The position numbers were made by a program, and so were the translations under genes. Positions 62,723-64,000 of a stretch of 64,000 nucleotides of DNA are shown here, in pieces. Below the pieces are notes generated by a model that did not search any database, was not told the origin of the DNA, and saw only the letters and a program-made list of their open reading frames with translations. Numbering within the stretch: the first letter of the stretch is position 1; every line of letters begins with the position of its first letter. Source of the stretch: CALKJP01 sp046299555 (GTDB lineage Bacteria > Bacteroidota > Bacteroidia > JACCXN01); the NCBI GenBank assembly GCA_046299555.1, contig JBKBHS010000004.1, positions 1 to 64,000 of the forward strand, in the 5' to 3' direction.

Positions 62723-64000
62723 ATGAATAAAATAATTTCAACTTTAATCTTCAGTTTATCCATTTCCTTATTTTCATTTTCGCAACAGAGTTTTACAAGG
62801 TTAGACACCATACCTGTTCGACTATCAAGTTCTTCATCTAACTTATTGAATGCATGGGCAGGGGGATTAAATGCTTGTCAATTTTCAGCAATAGATTTGA
62901 ATTTTGACGGGATTAAAGATTTAGTAGTATTTGACAGAAGCGGCAATCGTTTAAAAACTTTCATAAATGCCGGAATTTCAGATTCGGTAAGATATATTCA
63001 TGCACCACAGTTTGAATCGAAATTTCCGATAGTGCATGACTGGATAAAGTTAATTGACTATAACTGCGATGGCAAAGAAGATATATTTACTTACGGACTT
63101 GGTGCAATGGTTGTTTATAAAAATACTTCTTCCATAGCTACAGGAATTCAATTTGAAATGGTAACGAATTATTTAACTTCTCTTTATCCTAATAATCCCC
63201 CGGTATATATCAATATATATTCGAGTGCTGTAGATTTTCCGGCTATAATTGATTTAGATGGCGATGGCGATTTAGATATACTTACCTTTACAAATCTTGG
63301 AACATTTGTAGAATATCATAAAAATATGAGTATAGAGTTGTTTGGGCATTGTGATAGTTTAAAATTTCAATTAGAAGATGATTGCTGGGGGAAATTTTCT
63401 GAAAATTTTGCCAATAATTCTGTGCAATTAAACATTAGTTGTAAAGGTTCAATGGCACCATCAGTTCCAAATGCTTCAAACAATCCGCTTCATGCAGGTT
63501 CTACAATGTTGGCATTTGATCCCAATAAAGACGGATTGATAGACTTAATGCTGGGAGATATTTCTTTTACCAACTTAAACCTACTTTTTAATGGAGGAAG
63601 CACAAGCAATGCTCATATTACCAGCCAAGATTCAACATTTCCAACGTATAACTTACCGGTAAACATGAATATTTTTCCCGTAGCATCGTATCTCGATTTA
63701 AATAATGACTCTAAAAAAGATTTATTAGTTAGTCCTTTTGCTCCTAATGTTTCTGAAAATTTTAATAGTGTGTGGTATTATAAAAATACAGCAATAGGAA
63801 TTCAAGACTCTTTTACGTTTCAAAAAAATAATTTTTTACAAGACCAAATGATTGAAGTAGGAGAAGGTGCATACCCAACTTTGTTTGATTATGATGGCGA
63901 TGGCGATGATGATTTAATTGTAGCAAACTATGGTTATTACAGTACAGGAGGAAATTTTAATTCACGATTGGCATTATTTCGAAATTATGGTACTAATGTT
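62723..64000 (+). CDS. N-terminal part of a secreted FG-GAP/VCBS-repeat protein
   Basis: An open frame of 426 codons that runs off the window. It has a signal peptide (MNKIISTLIFSLSISLFSFS). At least six FG-GAP/VCBS repeats are seen, with Asp-rich calcium-loop motifs: DLNFDGIKDLVVFD, DYNCDGKEDIFTY, DLDGDGDLDILTF, DPNKDGLIDLML, DLNNDSKKDLLV and DYDGDGDDDLIVA. These form a calcium-bound beta-propeller typical of adhesion or surface proteins. A T9SS tail is expected beyond the window, but this is not visible. Confidence 0.92.
   Translation, partial: MNKIISTLIFSLSISLFSFSQQSFTRLDTIPVRLSSSSSNLLNAWAGGLNACQFSAIDLNFDGIKDLVVFDRSGNRLKTFINAGISDSVRYIHAPQFESKFPIVHDWIKLIDYNCDGKEDIFTYGLGAMVVYKNTSSIATGIQFEMVTNYLTSLYPNNPPVYINIYSSAVDFPAIIDLDGDGDLDILTFTNLGTFVEYHKNMSIELFGHCDSLKFQLEDDCWGKFSENFANNSVQLNISCKGSMAPSVPNASNNPLHAGSTMLAFDPNKDGLIDLMLGDISFTNLNLLFNGGSTSNAHITSQDSTFPTYNLPVNMNIFPVASYLDLNNDSKKDLLVSPFAPNVSENFNSVWYYKNTAIGIQDSFTFQKNNFLQDQMIEVGEGAYPTLFDYDGDGDDDLIVANYGYYSTGGNFNSRLALFRNYGTNV

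Overview
The window is a continuous stretch of AT-rich chromosome from a member of the Bacteroidota. The phylum call rests on several signs. There are many type IX secretion (T9SS) sorting domains, a type III glutamine synthetase (GlnN), a fused SecDF and an MnmD methyltransferase. Bacteroidota-type promoters (-7 element TAnnTTTG) recur, and Shine-Dalgarno sequences are almost absent. Mpl together with DapA points to a Gram-negative, diaminopimelate-type wall. I cannot place it below phylum. No tRNA, rRNA, CRISPR array, prophage or intact insertion sequence was seen, so most of the window is housekeeping and envelope genes.

Layout. 1-9000: tail of a T9SS protein, a WG-repeat protein, an ABC-F ATPase, an M14 carboxypeptidase, MscL, a pRiA4b ORF-3-like protein and an M61 peptidase. 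9000-10750: a tightly overlapping TM2 / TM2 / DUF2752 / M48 lipoprotein cluster. 10743-16293: a cobalamin riboswitch followed by a four-gene surface operon (T9SS beta-propeller, TonB-dependent receptor, T9SS protein, BtuG-like propeller lipoprotein). 16294-23100: M43 metalloprotease, DUF3332, pyrR-pyrB, STAS, a T9SS protein and RNase Z. 23189-28485: a NarL-type regulator and a type I secretion-like ABC/HlyD/TolC operon whose ATPase domain has lost its catalytic motifs. 28698-33000 (minus strand): DUF819, Mpl, a BtuF-like protein, DUF2892 and an unannotated 29-residue membrane peptide. 33063-41835: ligA, a DUF6913-like gene, dapA, TPR lipoprotein, acyltransferase, thioredoxin-like protein, MnmD, NUDIX, lipoprotein and alpha/beta hydrolase. 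41964-52275: MFS, miaA, dacB, a cystathionine beta-synthase-like enzyme, UspA, a large T9SS lysyl-endopeptidase-like protease, a small lipoprotein and a truncated T9SS gene. 52281-64000: a C9/G9 hairpin, glnN, a PorE-like OmpA protein, purM, tatA, a propeller lipoprotein, secDF and the start of an FG-GAP protein.

How the parts work together. T9SS cargo (at least seven C-terminal domains) and lipoproteins dominate the accessory content, so the cell invests heavily in its surface. The riboswitch operon looks like a vitamin B12 capture system in which the BtuG-type surface protein is joined by two T9SS-sorted proteins. Two loci, the 29-residue peptide/DUF2892 unit and the UspA gene, carry paired TGAT-N4-ATCA (FNR/CRP-type) boxes 22 bp apart, with near-identical spacing to their -7 elements. 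This suggests a shared low-oxygen or stress regulon.

Several long intergenic gaps are filled by an unusual dispersed 'word' repeat family. The same short modules recur in the same order, usually reading away from the 3' end of a neighbouring gene.
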